A stretch of 64,000 nucleotides of DNA, taken from positions 682,001-746,000 of the forward strand of contig CAVXXT010000008.1 in NCBI GenBank assembly GCA_963765815.1, in the 5' to 3' direction. The DNA comes from DATLNF01 sp963765815 (GTDB lineage: Bacteria; Actinomycetota; Actinomycetes; BP-191). The position numbers and the translations under genes were made by a program. Positions 7,051 to 14,867 of the stretch are shown here, piece by piece; within the stretch, counting starts at the first letter, position 1; every line of letters begins with the position of its first letter. The notes beneath the pieces are model-generated. The model saw only the letters and a program-made list of their open reading frames with translations, was not told where the DNA came from and ran no database searches.

Positions 7051-8942
7051 GCGCCCTGGCCTTCGGCGGCGCCGCCGACCGGGTGCCGCTCGCCGCGCGC
7101 CGGCTGGTGATCGTCGTCCTGCTCGGCGCGCTTCCGCCGCTGCTCTCCCGAGCTCATGTTCCCGGCCTCGGCGAGCCGGGGTCGCTGACCCTCGGCATCG
7201 GCGCCTGCTACGCGGTCGCGGCGCTCTCGCTCAACCTGGTCATGGGCTACGCCGGGCAGATCTCGCTCGGTCACTTCGCGCTGCTCGGCGTCGGCGCGTT
7301 CACCAGCGGCCTGCTCACCAACGCGACCAAAGCCGGCCTCCCGTTCGCCTTCGCGCTGCCGGTCGCGGTCGTGATGGGGGCGCTGGTCGCGCTGGTCGTC
7401 GGCGTGCCGGCACTGCGTCTGCGCGGGCTCTACCTGGCGATCGCGACCATCGGCTTCTCCTACGCGATGGAGCGATCGCTCTTCCGGGCCAAGGCTTTCA
7501 CCGGCGGAACAGCCGGCCTGGAGCTGCCGCGCCCGCTGGCCGGCACGTTCCTCTTCTCGCGCAACGCCGACTACCTCGCGATCGTGCTGGTGCTGCTCGC
7601 CCTCGCGTGCTTCGTCGACAGCAACGTGACGCGCACCAAGCTCGGCCGCGCGTTCCACGCCGTGCGCTCCGACGAGGCGGTCGCGGCGTCGTTCGGCGTC
7701 AACGTCGCCCGGCACAAGCTCCTCGCGTTCGTGGTCAGCGGCGGCCTCGCCGGGCTGGCCGGCGCGATGTACGGCCACCTCTACACCTTCGTCAACAGCG
7801 AGACCTTCGGGTACGCCTACTCGCTGCTGCTCGTCGTCATCGTCGTCGTCGGCGGGCTCGGCAGCCGGACCGGTGTCGTCGTGTCGGCGTTCGGCTACGC
7901 CCTGCTGCCGCGGCTGCTTCAGGCTGTGCTCGGCATCGAGCGGATCGGCTGGGCGCCGGTCATCGGCGCCGCGATGCTGATGCTGACGGTCGCGATCAAC
8001 CCGGGCGGCATCGCCCAGGCGATGAAGGAGAACGAGGAGCGCAAGGAGATCCGCCGCCGGCGGGCCGAGACCGACACCGGCGACGAGCCGCAGCTGCCCA
8101 CCCTGCCCGACCTGCCGCGACCGACCGGTCTCCCCGCGCGTACGGCGGAGGCGGCCGGCCAGTCGCTGCTCGAGGTGCGCGATGTCTCGGTCCGCTTCGG
8201 CGGACTGCAGGCGGTCGACGGCGCATCCCTCGACGTGCCGCGCGGCCGGATCGTCGGCCTGATCGGACCCAACGGGGCGGGCAAGACGACGTTGTTCAAC
8301 GTCGTCTCGGGGCACATCCGGCCGCAGGGCGGCAGCGTCCGGCTGCTCGGGCGCGACGTGTCCTCGCTGCCCGCGCACGCGCGCGCGGCGATCGGGCTCG
8401 GCCGCACCTTCCAGCTGATCGGGCTGGCGAAGGACCTCTCGGTCACGGAGAACCTGCTGCTCGCGCAGCACAGCGTCGCCCACTACTCCACGCCCGAGGC
8501 GCTGGTGCACCTCGGCCGGACCGGAGGGGTCGAGCGCGAGCTGCGGCAGCGGGCTCGCGAGGCGATCGCCGCACTCGGGTTCGAGCGGTACGCCGACGCG
8601 CCGGTGCGCGTCCTGTCCCACGGCCAGCAGCGCATCGTCGAGATCGGCTGCGTCCTGGTCACGGCCCCTGAGCTGGTCATGCTCGACGAGCCGTCGGCCG
8701 GCATGTCGCCGGGCGCCGCGGAGAACCTCGCGGTCCGACTCCGCGACATCCGCGACCAGCTCGGCCGCACCGTGCTGCTGATCGAGCACAACATCCCGCT
8801 CGTCCTCGACGTGTGCGACGACCTCTACGTCCTCTCCGCCGGCCAGGTCATCGCGTCCGGCCCGGCAGCCGAGGTCGCGTCGATGCCCCAGGTCGTCGCC
8901 GCCTACTTCGGCGCCGAGGCACCCGAGCCGGTGATGGCATGA
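7047..8942 (+). CDS. Fused LivM permease - LivG ATPase
   Basis: A 631-residue single polypeptide. Residues 1-330 form a LivM-type permease (NLVMGYAGQISLGHFALLGVGAF, LRGLYLAIATIGF). A charged linker at about 330-375 (ENEERKEIRRRRAETD) leads to a LivG-type ATPase. Walker A is GPNGAGKTT near residue 410, the Q-loop region is GLGRTFQLIGL, the signature is the variant LSHGQQR near 525, and Walker B is LVMLDEPSAGMSPG. The protein joins the membrane channel to its own motor; the LivF ATPase follows at an ATGA overlap. The GTG start at 7047 overlaps the livH stop. There is no stop or frame change between the domains, so the fusion looks genuine. Confidence 0.92.
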   Translation: MSALAFGGAADRVPLAARRLVIVVLLGALPPLLSRAHVPGLGEPGSLTLGIGACYAVAALSLNLVMGYAGQISLGHFALLGVGAFTSGLLTNATKAGLPFAFALPVAVVMGALVALVVGVPALRLRGLYLAIATIGFSYAMERSLFRAKAFTGGTAGLELPRPLAGTFLFSRNADYLAIVLVLLALACFVDSNVTRTKLGRAFHAVRSDEAVAASFGVNVARHKLLAFVVSGGLAGLAGAMYGHLYTFVNSETFGYAYSLLLVVIVVVGGLGSRTGVVVSAFGYALLPRLLQAVLGIERIGWAPVIGAAMLMLTVAINPGGIAQAMKENEERKEIRRRRAETDTGDEPQLPTLPDLPRPTGLPARTAEAAGQSLLEVRDVSVRFGGLQAVDGASLDVPRGRIVGLIGPNGAGKTTLFNVVSGHIRPQGGSVRLLGRDVSSLPAHARAAIGLGRTFQLIGLAKDLSVTENLLLAQHSVAHYSTPEALVHLGRTGGVERELRQRAREAIAALGFERYADAPVRVLSHGQQRIVEIGCVLVTAPELVMLDEPSAGMSPGAAENLAVRLRDIRDQLGRTVLLIEHNIPLVLDVCDDLYVLSAGQVIASGPAAEVASMPQVVAAYFGAEAPEPVMA

Positions 8943-9877
8943 CGACCGCGCTGCCGAGAAGCCGGCCACGGCCGCGTCCGCCGGCCCCCTCGGTCCGGAC
9001 GTCTCGCGAGCTGCTCCAGGTCGACCACGTCACGACCGGCTTCGGCGCCACGACGGTCCTGCACGGTCTGGCGTACGCCGTGCGGCAGGGCGAGATCGTC
9101 GGCATCTTCGGCCTCAACGGCGCGGGCAAGAGCGTGTCGATGAAGGTGCTCGCCGGGATCGTGCCGGCGTGGTCCGGCCAGGTGATCCTCGCCGGGCAGG
9201 ACATCACCCGGGCCTCCGCCGAGGAGCGCGTCGAGCTCGGCATCGGCCACGTCCCCCAGGGCCGCCAGGTCTTCAAGGCGCTCTCCGTCGAGCAGAACCT
9301 CCGGCTCGGCGCCTACACGCTGCGCCGGCGCAATCGCAGCCGCTACGCCGGTGTGCTGGACGGGGTCTACGACCGGTTCCCGATCCTCGCGGAGCGGCGC
9401 ACCCAGCTGGCCGGCACGATGAGCGGCGGCCAGCAGGCATCGCTCGCGGTGGCCCGCGCGCTGATGTCGGAGCCGAAGTTGCTCTGCATCGACGAGCCCT
9501 CGGCCGGCCTCGCGCCGCTCGTCGTGCAGGAGCTCCTCGAGACCCTGCGCGCGGTGGCGGCCACCGGGATGACGATGGTCCTCGTCGAGCAGAACGTCGC
9601 CTTCGGCCTGCAGCTCGCCGACACCGTCAACATCCTGCAGACCGGCCGCATCGTGCACTCCGGCCCGGCGGCCGACGTCGACTCGGCGACGCTCGCGCAG
9701 TACCTCGGCGTCGGTCGGCTGCTCACCAAGGGCGCCGCCGGTGCGGTGGCGACCCGACGACCTGCCGCGGCGAAGCCCGCCGTCAAGAAGCCCACCGCGA
9801 AGAAGCCCACCGTGAAGAAGACGGCGAAGAAGCCGGCGCGCACGTCGGCGGCGAGCAAGACGGCTTCCGATGAGTGA
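8939..9877 (+). CDS. LivF-type ABC transporter ATPase with Lys-rich C-terminal tail
   Basis: Second ATPase of the importer, 312 residues, starting at an ATG overlapping the previous stop. Walker A is GLNGAGKS near residue 60, the signature is MSGGQQASLAVARAL near 160, Walker B is LLCIDEPSAGLAP, and the switch region is MVLVEQNV. The normal LivF domain ends near residue 262 (AQYLGVGRLL). The last 45 or so residues add a histone H1-like tail with repeated KKPT/AKK units, ending SAASKTASDE. That tail is not part of the LivF family and its role is unknown. The stop overlaps the next gene by eight bases. Confidence 0.92.
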   Translation: MTTALPRSRPRPRPPAPSVRTSRELLQVDHVTTGFGATTVLHGLAYAVRQGEIVGIFGLNGAGKSVSMKVLAGIVPAWSGQVILAGQDITRASAEERVELGIGHVPQGRQVFKALSVEQNLRLGAYTLRRRNRSRYAGVLDGVYDRFPILAERRTQLAGTMSGGQQASLAVARALMSEPKLLCIDEPSAGLAPLVVQELLETLRAVAATGMTMVLVEQNVAFGLQLADTVNILQTGRIVHSGPAADVDSATLAQYLGVGRLLTKGAAGAVATRRPAAAKPAVKKPTAKKPTVKKTAKKPARTSAASKTASDE

Positions 9878-11051
9878 GGGCGCCGTCCGACGGCTGCGCT
9901 CCGCACCCCCGTCGACGGGTCCGGCGGCGGTGGCCGCGAGGGTCCTGCGCGACATCGACGACCTGGTCGCCACCATCGGCGACGCCCTGCAGAGCGAGAT
10001 CTCCGAGTACGGCGCGATGTCGGCGGCCGCGATGTCGGAGGACGTGCTGCCGGTCACCCGCCGGGTCGTGTCGACGTTCTTCGACACGGTGGTCGCGGGC
10101 CGCGAGCTCGACGCCGACGCCATGCGCGGCTTCGAGGACTCCGGCCGTCGGCGCCTCGAGATGGGCGTGCCGCTCGAGTCGATGCTGCACGCCTACCGGA
10201 TCGCCGGCCGGGTCGCGTGGAACGCCGTCGTAGCGGCGATCGCCCCGGGCGAGGAGCTGCTCCTGGGCGAGCTCGCCGCCGGCTGGATCGGCTACATCGA
10301 CCAGGCGTCGACCGCGGTCGCCCGCGCCTACATGGCCGCGTCGGCCGACCGGCTGCGCCACCTCGACGCCCGGCGACGTGAGCTGGTCGAGGCCCTGCTC
10401 ACCGCCGACGGCCCGGCGGAGGTCGCGTCGGTGTCGCTGCGCTTCTCGACGGTGCTGGCGTCGGCGTACGTGCCCGTGCTCGTCGGCGGCGCCGACGTCG
10501 CCGTGCACATCGACGCGCTGCTCGACGCGGCGCCGACCGGGACGCTCGGCGGTCACCGCGGCGAGCGCGTCCTTCTCCTCGTCCCGGACAGCGACGCCGA
10601 GCTGGCCGGGGTACGCGCGGTGGCGCGTGACGTGGTCGCGGCGTACGGCCGCGCGGCGTTGCCCGGGACCGCCCTGCTGGCCGAGGTCACACACGTCGAG
10701 ACACTGCTCGAGACCGCACTGGCCGAGGGCGTCACGTCCGGCACGTTCGGGCCGGACGACCTGCTGGTGCAGCAGCTGCTGCTCGGCAACGAGCGGGTCG
10801 CCGCAGCGCTGCGCCGACGTGTTCATGACCGCATCACCGCACGCGACCCGAGCGGCGGAGTCGTCTCGACCCTGCGCACCTACCTCTCCTGCGGGTCGAT
10901 CCCGGAGACCGCGCGGCGCGAGGTCATCCACGCCAACACCGTCGCCTACCGGCTGGGTCGGGTTCGCGAGCTGAGCGGTCTCGACCCGCGAGTGCCGCAG
11001 GACGCGGTGCTGCTGGTGCTCGGGCTCGGCCTGCGCGGGGGCAGCCGATGA
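9870..11051 (+). CDS. PucR-type transcriptional regulator
   Basis: A 393-residue protein. The helical N-terminal domain (about 20-165; LEMGVPLESMLHAYRIAGRVAW) is typical of actinobacterial PucR/CdaR relatives. A GGDEF-like middle region follows, and the C-terminus holds the PucR helix-turn-helix (TLRTYLSCGSIPETARREVIHANTVAYRLGRV, about residues 330-370). The HxNTVxYRL motif is diagnostic. Being inside the transport operon (eight-base overlap with livF, four-base overlap with the acyl-CoA ligase), it most likely senses the imported substrate or an acyl-CoA intermediate and controls this operon. That role is inferred. Confidence 0.88.
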   Translation: MSEGAVRRLRSAPPSTGPAAVAARVLRDIDDLVATIGDALQSEISEYGAMSAAAMSEDVLPVTRRVVSTFFDTVVAGRELDADAMRGFEDSGRRRLEMGVPLESMLHAYRIAGRVAWNAVVAAIAPGEELLLGELAAGWIGYIDQASTAVARAYMAASADRLRHLDARRRELVEALLTADGPAEVASVSLRFSTVLASAYVPVLVGGADVAVHIDALLDAAPTGTLGGHRGERVLLLVPDSDAELAGVRAVARDVVAAYGRAALPGTALLAEVTHVETLLETALAEGVTSGTFGPDDLLVQQLLLGNERVAAALRRRVHDRITARDPSGGVVSTLRTYLSCGSIPETARREVIHANTVAYRLGRVRELSGLDPRVPQDAVLLVLGLGLRGGSR

Positions 11052-12628
11052 GCGATCGCGGCAGCACCCTGCACGGGCTGATGGGTGGTCAGCCGCTGAC
11101 GGTTCACGCGATCTTCGACCGGATGCGCACCGTGCACGCCGACGGCGAGGTCGTCGACGCACGCGGGCGGACGACGTACGGCGAGCTCGCCGACCGGATC
11201 CTGCGCACGGTGACGGTGCTGCGTGATCTCGGCGTGCAGCCGGGTGATCGGGTCGCGACCTTCGCCAACAACAGCGCCGACCACCTGCTGCTCTACTACG
11301 CGGTCCCGCTCGCCGGTGCGGTGCTGCACATGGTCAACATCCGGCTCTACGAGGACCAGATCCGCTACGTCGTCGCGCACGCCGGCGACACCGTGCTCGT
11401 CGCCGACGACGACCTGGTCTCGCAGGTGGACGGCCTCACCGACCTGCCGATGCTGCGCCGCACGATGACGATGAGCGAGCTGACCGCGCTCGCCGATGCG
11501 GCTCAGCCGGCCGACGAGCTGACCCCGGTGCACGAGGACGACCCGTGCGGCATCTGCTACACGTCGGGCACGACCGGGATGCCGAAGGGCGTCGTCTACA
11601 CCCACCGGGCGACGTACCTGCACGCCATGGCGGCCTGCATGGTCGACCACCTCGCGCTGTCGCAGCACGAGCGGATCCTGCCGGTCGTGCCGCTGTTCCA
11701 CGCATGCGGCTGGGGGCTGCCGTATGCCGCGCCGTTCACCGGCGCGGAGCTGGTCTTCGCCGGCGCGGACACGTCGCCCGCGCACCTCGCCGAGCTGATC
11801 GAGCGGGAGCGTGTCACCTGGGCGGCCGGCGTGCCGACGATCTGGACCCAGCTGCTGCCGTTGGTCGAGGCCGGCTCCTTCGACTTCTCGTCGCTGCGGA
11901 CTCTCGGCGTCGGCGGCGCCGCGACGCCACGCCCGCTGATGGAGGCCTACGACCGGGCGGGCATCACCATCCTGCAGATCTGGGGCATGACCGAGACCAC
12001 ACCACTGGCCTGCACGTCGCGTCCTCGTCGTCGGCATCGTGACCTCGACGACGACGCGCGGCGCGAGGTGCGGCTGCGCACCGGCACGATCTTCGCCGGG
12101 CTCGAGGCGCGCATCACCGCCGAGGACGGCACCGTCCTGCCATGGGATGGAACCACCGTCGGCGAGCTCGAGTGCCGCGGGCCATGGGTGGCGACCGGCT
12201 ACTACGACGACCCGGCGCTCGGCGAGAAGTTCCGCGAGGACTGGCTGCGCACGGGTGACATGGCCGTGATGGAGTCCGACGGCTACTTCCGCATCGTCGA
12301 CCGGAGCAAGGACCTGGTGAAGAGCGGCGGCGAGTGGATCTCCTCGCTGGAGCTCGAGGCCGCGATCATGGCCCACCCGCTCGTCGGCGAGGCGGCCGTC
12401 GTCGGGGTGAAGAGCATCCGCTGGGACGAGCGGCCGGTCGCGGTCGTCGTACCGGTCAACGGGCAGGCGCCCACGCTGGAGGAGCTGCGGGAGTTCCTGA
12501 CCGGGCGGGTCGCCAAGTGGTGGCTGCCGGACGAGGTCGTCGTCGTCGACGAGGTGCCCAAGACCAGCGTCGGGAAGTTCGACAAGAAGCGGATCCGCGA
12601 CCAGCTGTCCCACCTGGAGCTGCCATGA
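11048..12628 (+). CDS. Acyl-CoA synthetase (AMP-binding ligase)
   Basis: Activates a carboxylic acid to its acyl-CoA via an acyl-adenylate; 526 residues, cytosolic. It shows the ATP P-loop YTSGTTGMPKGVVYTH near residue 175, the A5 motif WGMTETTPL near 310, LRTGDMAVMESDGYFRIVDRSKDLVKSGGEW near 400-430, and the catalytic C-terminal Lys in SVGKFDKK near 515. Length and motifs fit the medium/long-chain fatty acyl-CoA ligase group; chain length cannot be settled by eye. It starts in an ATGA overlap with the PucR-type gene and ends in one with the serine hydrolase gene. The operon context suggests it activates the acid brought in by the upstream importer. Confidence 0.93.
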   Translation: MSDRGSTLHGLMGGQPLTVHAIFDRMRTVHADGEVVDARGRTTYGELADRILRTVTVLRDLGVQPGDRVATFANNSADHLLLYYAVPLAGAVLHMVNIRLYEDQIRYVVAHAGDTVLVADDDLVSQVDGLTDLPMLRRTMTMSELTALADAAQPADELTPVHEDDPCGICYTSGTTGMPKGVVYTHRATYLHAMAACMVDHLALSQHERILPVVPLFHACGWGLPYAAPFTGAELVFAGADTSPAHLAELIERERVTWAAGVPTIWTQLLPLVEAGSFDFSSLRTLGVGGAATPRPLMEAYDRAGITILQIWGMTETTPLACTSRPRRRHRDLDDDARREVRLRTGTIFAGLEARITAEDGTVLPWDGTTVGELECRGPWVATGYYDDPALGEKFREDWLRTGDMAVMESDGYFRIVDRSKDLVKSGGEWISSLELEAAIMAHPLVGEAAVVGVKSIRWDERPVAVVVPVNGQAPTLEELREFLTGRVAKWWLPDEVVVVDEVPKTSVGKFDKKRIRDQLSHLELP

Positions 12629-13863
12629 CCGATCGACCCGACGTCCACGGAGATGTCGCGCCCGGCTTCGAGCCGGTGCGAGAGACGTTCGCCGCACACC
12701 TCGCCGACCTCGGGGACGGCGGAGCGGCGTACGCCGCCTTCCACCGCGGCGAGAAGGTCGTCGACCTCTGGGCCGGCGACGCCGCCCCGGAGGTGGGCGG
12801 CGCCGCGGCGCGGCCGTGGGAGGAGTCGACGACCAACCTGTGGATGTCGACGACCAAGGCGGTCGTGGCCCTGTGCCTGCAGATGCTGCACGACCGCGGC
12901 GTCGTGGACGTCTTCGCCCCGGTCTCGAAGTACTGGCCCGAGTTCGCGGCCGAGGGCAAGGGCGACATCACCGTCGCGCACGTGCTGACCCACACCAGCG
13001 GGGTGATGGGCTCGCCCGACGTCACGGCGCTGGTCGACCTCGACAGCGGCGACGGCCAGGACCGCACCGAGGAGATCGCGGCTGCCCTCGCTGCGGCCGC
13101 GCCGATGTGGGAGCCCGGCACCTCTGCCGGGTACCACACGACGTCCTACGGCTACCTGCTCTCCGAGATCGTGCGCCGGGCCGAAGGCCGGACGCTGGGT
13201 CAGTTCCTCCGCGAGGAAGTCGTCCTCCCGCTGGGTGTGCCGGACGTACGCCTCGGCACGCCCGCAGACGAGCACGACCGGATCGCGACGATCCTGCCGT
13301 TCATGTGGCCCGACGGGATCCCTGAGGAGATCACGGCCTACATGAACTGGTTCCTCGGCGCCTGCCGGGACGACACCACACCGGCCGGTGTGTCCTGCCT
13401 GGCCCGTGACGGGGTCGGCGCGCTCGACCGGCTGCCCGAGCTGTTCAACGCCGCGCCCGGCCGGGTCGCAGAGCTCGGCAGCTCCAACCTGGTCGGCACG
13501 GCGCGATCGGTCGCGAAGATCTTCGCTGCGGTCGCTGAGCCGGGCGAGCTCGACGGGGTGCGTCTCGCGTCGCCGGAGTCCCGCGAGCTCTTCACGACCA
13601 GGCACGAGTCTCGCCCCGACACGACCCTGGGCTTCCCGGTCGCGCGCGGGCTCGGCTACAACCTCAACCAGCCGCTGATCCCGCGGCCGCCGACGATGGG
13701 TCCCAACCCGACGGCGTTCGGCCACGGCGGCGTCGGCGGGCAGATGGGCTTCGCCGACCCGGCGGTGCGGGTCGGCGCGGCGTACACGCGCAACCACTAC
13801 ACGGTGTTCCCGGCGATGCCGATGCTGCTGCACGGTGCGCTCTACCAGTGCCTGCCGGCATGA
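12625..13863 (+). CDS. Serine hydrolase of the beta-lactamase/EstB family
   Basis: A 412-residue protein with the class C beta-lactamase fold used by many esterases. The SxxK catalytic pair is STTK in WMSTTKAVVALC near residue 75, the Tyr motif is likely in GYHTTSYGYL near 170, and the KTG-equivalent HGG occurs in FGHGGVGGQMGF near 370. There is no signal peptide, so it is probably a cytosolic esterase or amidase rather than a true beta-lactamase. The start ATG overlaps the ligase stop. With the secreted lipase downstream it suggests an operon for ester cleavage followed by acid activation. Confidence 0.9.
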   Translation: MTDRPDVHGDVAPGFEPVRETFAAHLADLGDGGAAYAAFHRGEKVVDLWAGDAAPEVGGAAARPWEESTTNLWMSTTKAVVALCLQMLHDRGVVDVFAPVSKYWPEFAAEGKGDITVAHVLTHTSGVMGSPDVTALVDLDSGDGQDRTEEIAAALAAAAPMWEPGTSAGYHTTSYGYLLSEIVRRAEGRTLGQFLREEVVLPLGVPDVRLGTPADEHDRIATILPFMWPDGIPEEITAYMNWFLGACRDDTTPAGVSCLARDGVGALDRLPELFNAAPGRVAELGSSNLVGTARSVAKIFAAVAEPGELDGVRLASPESRELFTTRHESRPDTTLGFPVARGLGYNLNQPLIPRPPTMGPNPTAFGHGGVGGQMGFADPAVRVGAAYTRNHYTVFPAMPMLLHGALYQCLPA

Positions 13864-14807
13864 GGCGCATCCTCGTCGCGGCGCTCGCCATCACCGCGCT
13901 GCTCGGACCGGTCGGCGCGGACGCGGCGCCGTCGTACCGCGACCCGGAGCGGATGCGACCGCAGGGACCGGCGAAGGTGCGCTTCGCGGCCGACTTCCGG
14001 CCGGTCACGGACGACGAGTGGAAGTTCGACGTCGGCGGCTTCGGCGGGGTCCGGCGCCGCGCGCCACGTCACCACGTGCCGGTCATCTTCGTCCACGGCA
14101 ACAACGTCGACCACGCCGACTGGTACCCGGTGCGCGATGACTTCAAGGCCGCCGGCTGGACCGACCAGGAGCTGTGGGCGCTGTCGTACAACGGCCTGGG
14201 TGGCTCGAACGGGACCGCGCTCACCCGGCAGAACCCGGAGCGGGACGCCGAGCACACCGAGATGGGCTGGGACGGCCAGACCCGGATCACCGAGAACGAC
14301 GTCAACGTCCCGGACCTCTACGCCTTCATCCGCGCGGTGCAGGCCTACACCGGCTCGCGCCGCTTCTCACTCGTCACGCACTCGCTCGGCGTGACGCTGG
14401 CCCGCAAGACGCTCAAGGTGCACCCGGCGCTGCGCCGGGACCTGGTCGCCTTCGTCGGGATCGCCGGCCCGACGGAGGGCACGACGTTCTGCCCGCCCGG
14501 CTCCGAGGGGCAGGTGGTCTCCTGCGAGGAGATCGCGGCCGGCACGCCGTGGCTGGCCGAGCTCAACGGGCCCGACGGCAAGGACGAGACCTACGGCCCG
14601 GCGAAGTGGATGACGGTGTACGACGGCAGCGGCGTCGGCGACCCGGCGTACGCCGGACCGACGTACGCCCAGTCGCCACGTCTGGTCGGCGCCGACAACC
14701 GGGAGTTCCCGGCGACGTACCACAACGACCTGCGGCTCGACCCGACGATCATCACCGTCTACCGGACCTTCCTCGAGGACGCGGAGCGGGGCCTCCCGCG
14801 TCGCTGA
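13860..14807 (+). CDS. Secreted triacylglycerol lipase/esterase (alpha/beta hydrolase)
   Basis: A 315-residue protein with a signal peptide (MRRILVAALAITALLGPVGADA). The oxyanion region is PVIFVHGNNVDHADW near residue 75, and the nucleophile elbow is THSLG near residue 175 in FSLVTHSLGVTLARK. The layout resembles lipase class 2 proteins. A late Asp and the HNDLRLDP histidine may complete the triad. The ATG at 13860 overlaps the previous stop; a start 12 bases earlier (MPAG) is also in frame but less economical. Probably exported to release fatty or other acids from esters outside the cell, as last gene of the transport/ligase operon. Confidence 0.88.
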   Translation: MRRILVAALAITALLGPVGADAAPSYRDPERMRPQGPAKVRFAADFRPVTDDEWKFDVGGFGGVRRRAPRHHVPVIFVHGNNVDHADWYPVRDDFKAAGWTDQELWALSYNGLGGSNGTALTRQNPERDAEHTEMGWDGQTRITENDVNVPDLYAFIRAVQAYTGSRRFSLVTHSLGVTLARKTLKVHPALRRDLVAFVGIAGPTEGTTFCPPGSEGQVVSCEEIAAGTPWLAELNGPDGKDETYGPAKWMTVYDGSGVGDPAYAGPTYAQSPRLVGADNREFPATYHNDLRLDPTIITVYRTFLEDAERGLPRR

Positions 14808-14867
14808 CGGCGTGCCCGGATGTCCGGTTGTGGTTTCCGGGGCGGGTTGTGAGGGACGATTCACACC

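Noticed and set aside
6306..8969. An 887-residue - strand ORF opposite the transporter genes
   Set aside because: Shadow composition rich in Arg, Asp, Glu and Gln; the + strand carries clear LivM/LivG domains.
14848..14865. Crp-like site TGTGA...TCACA before the penicillin-binding protein gene
   Set aside because: The spacer is eight bases instead of the six needed for a Crp site.
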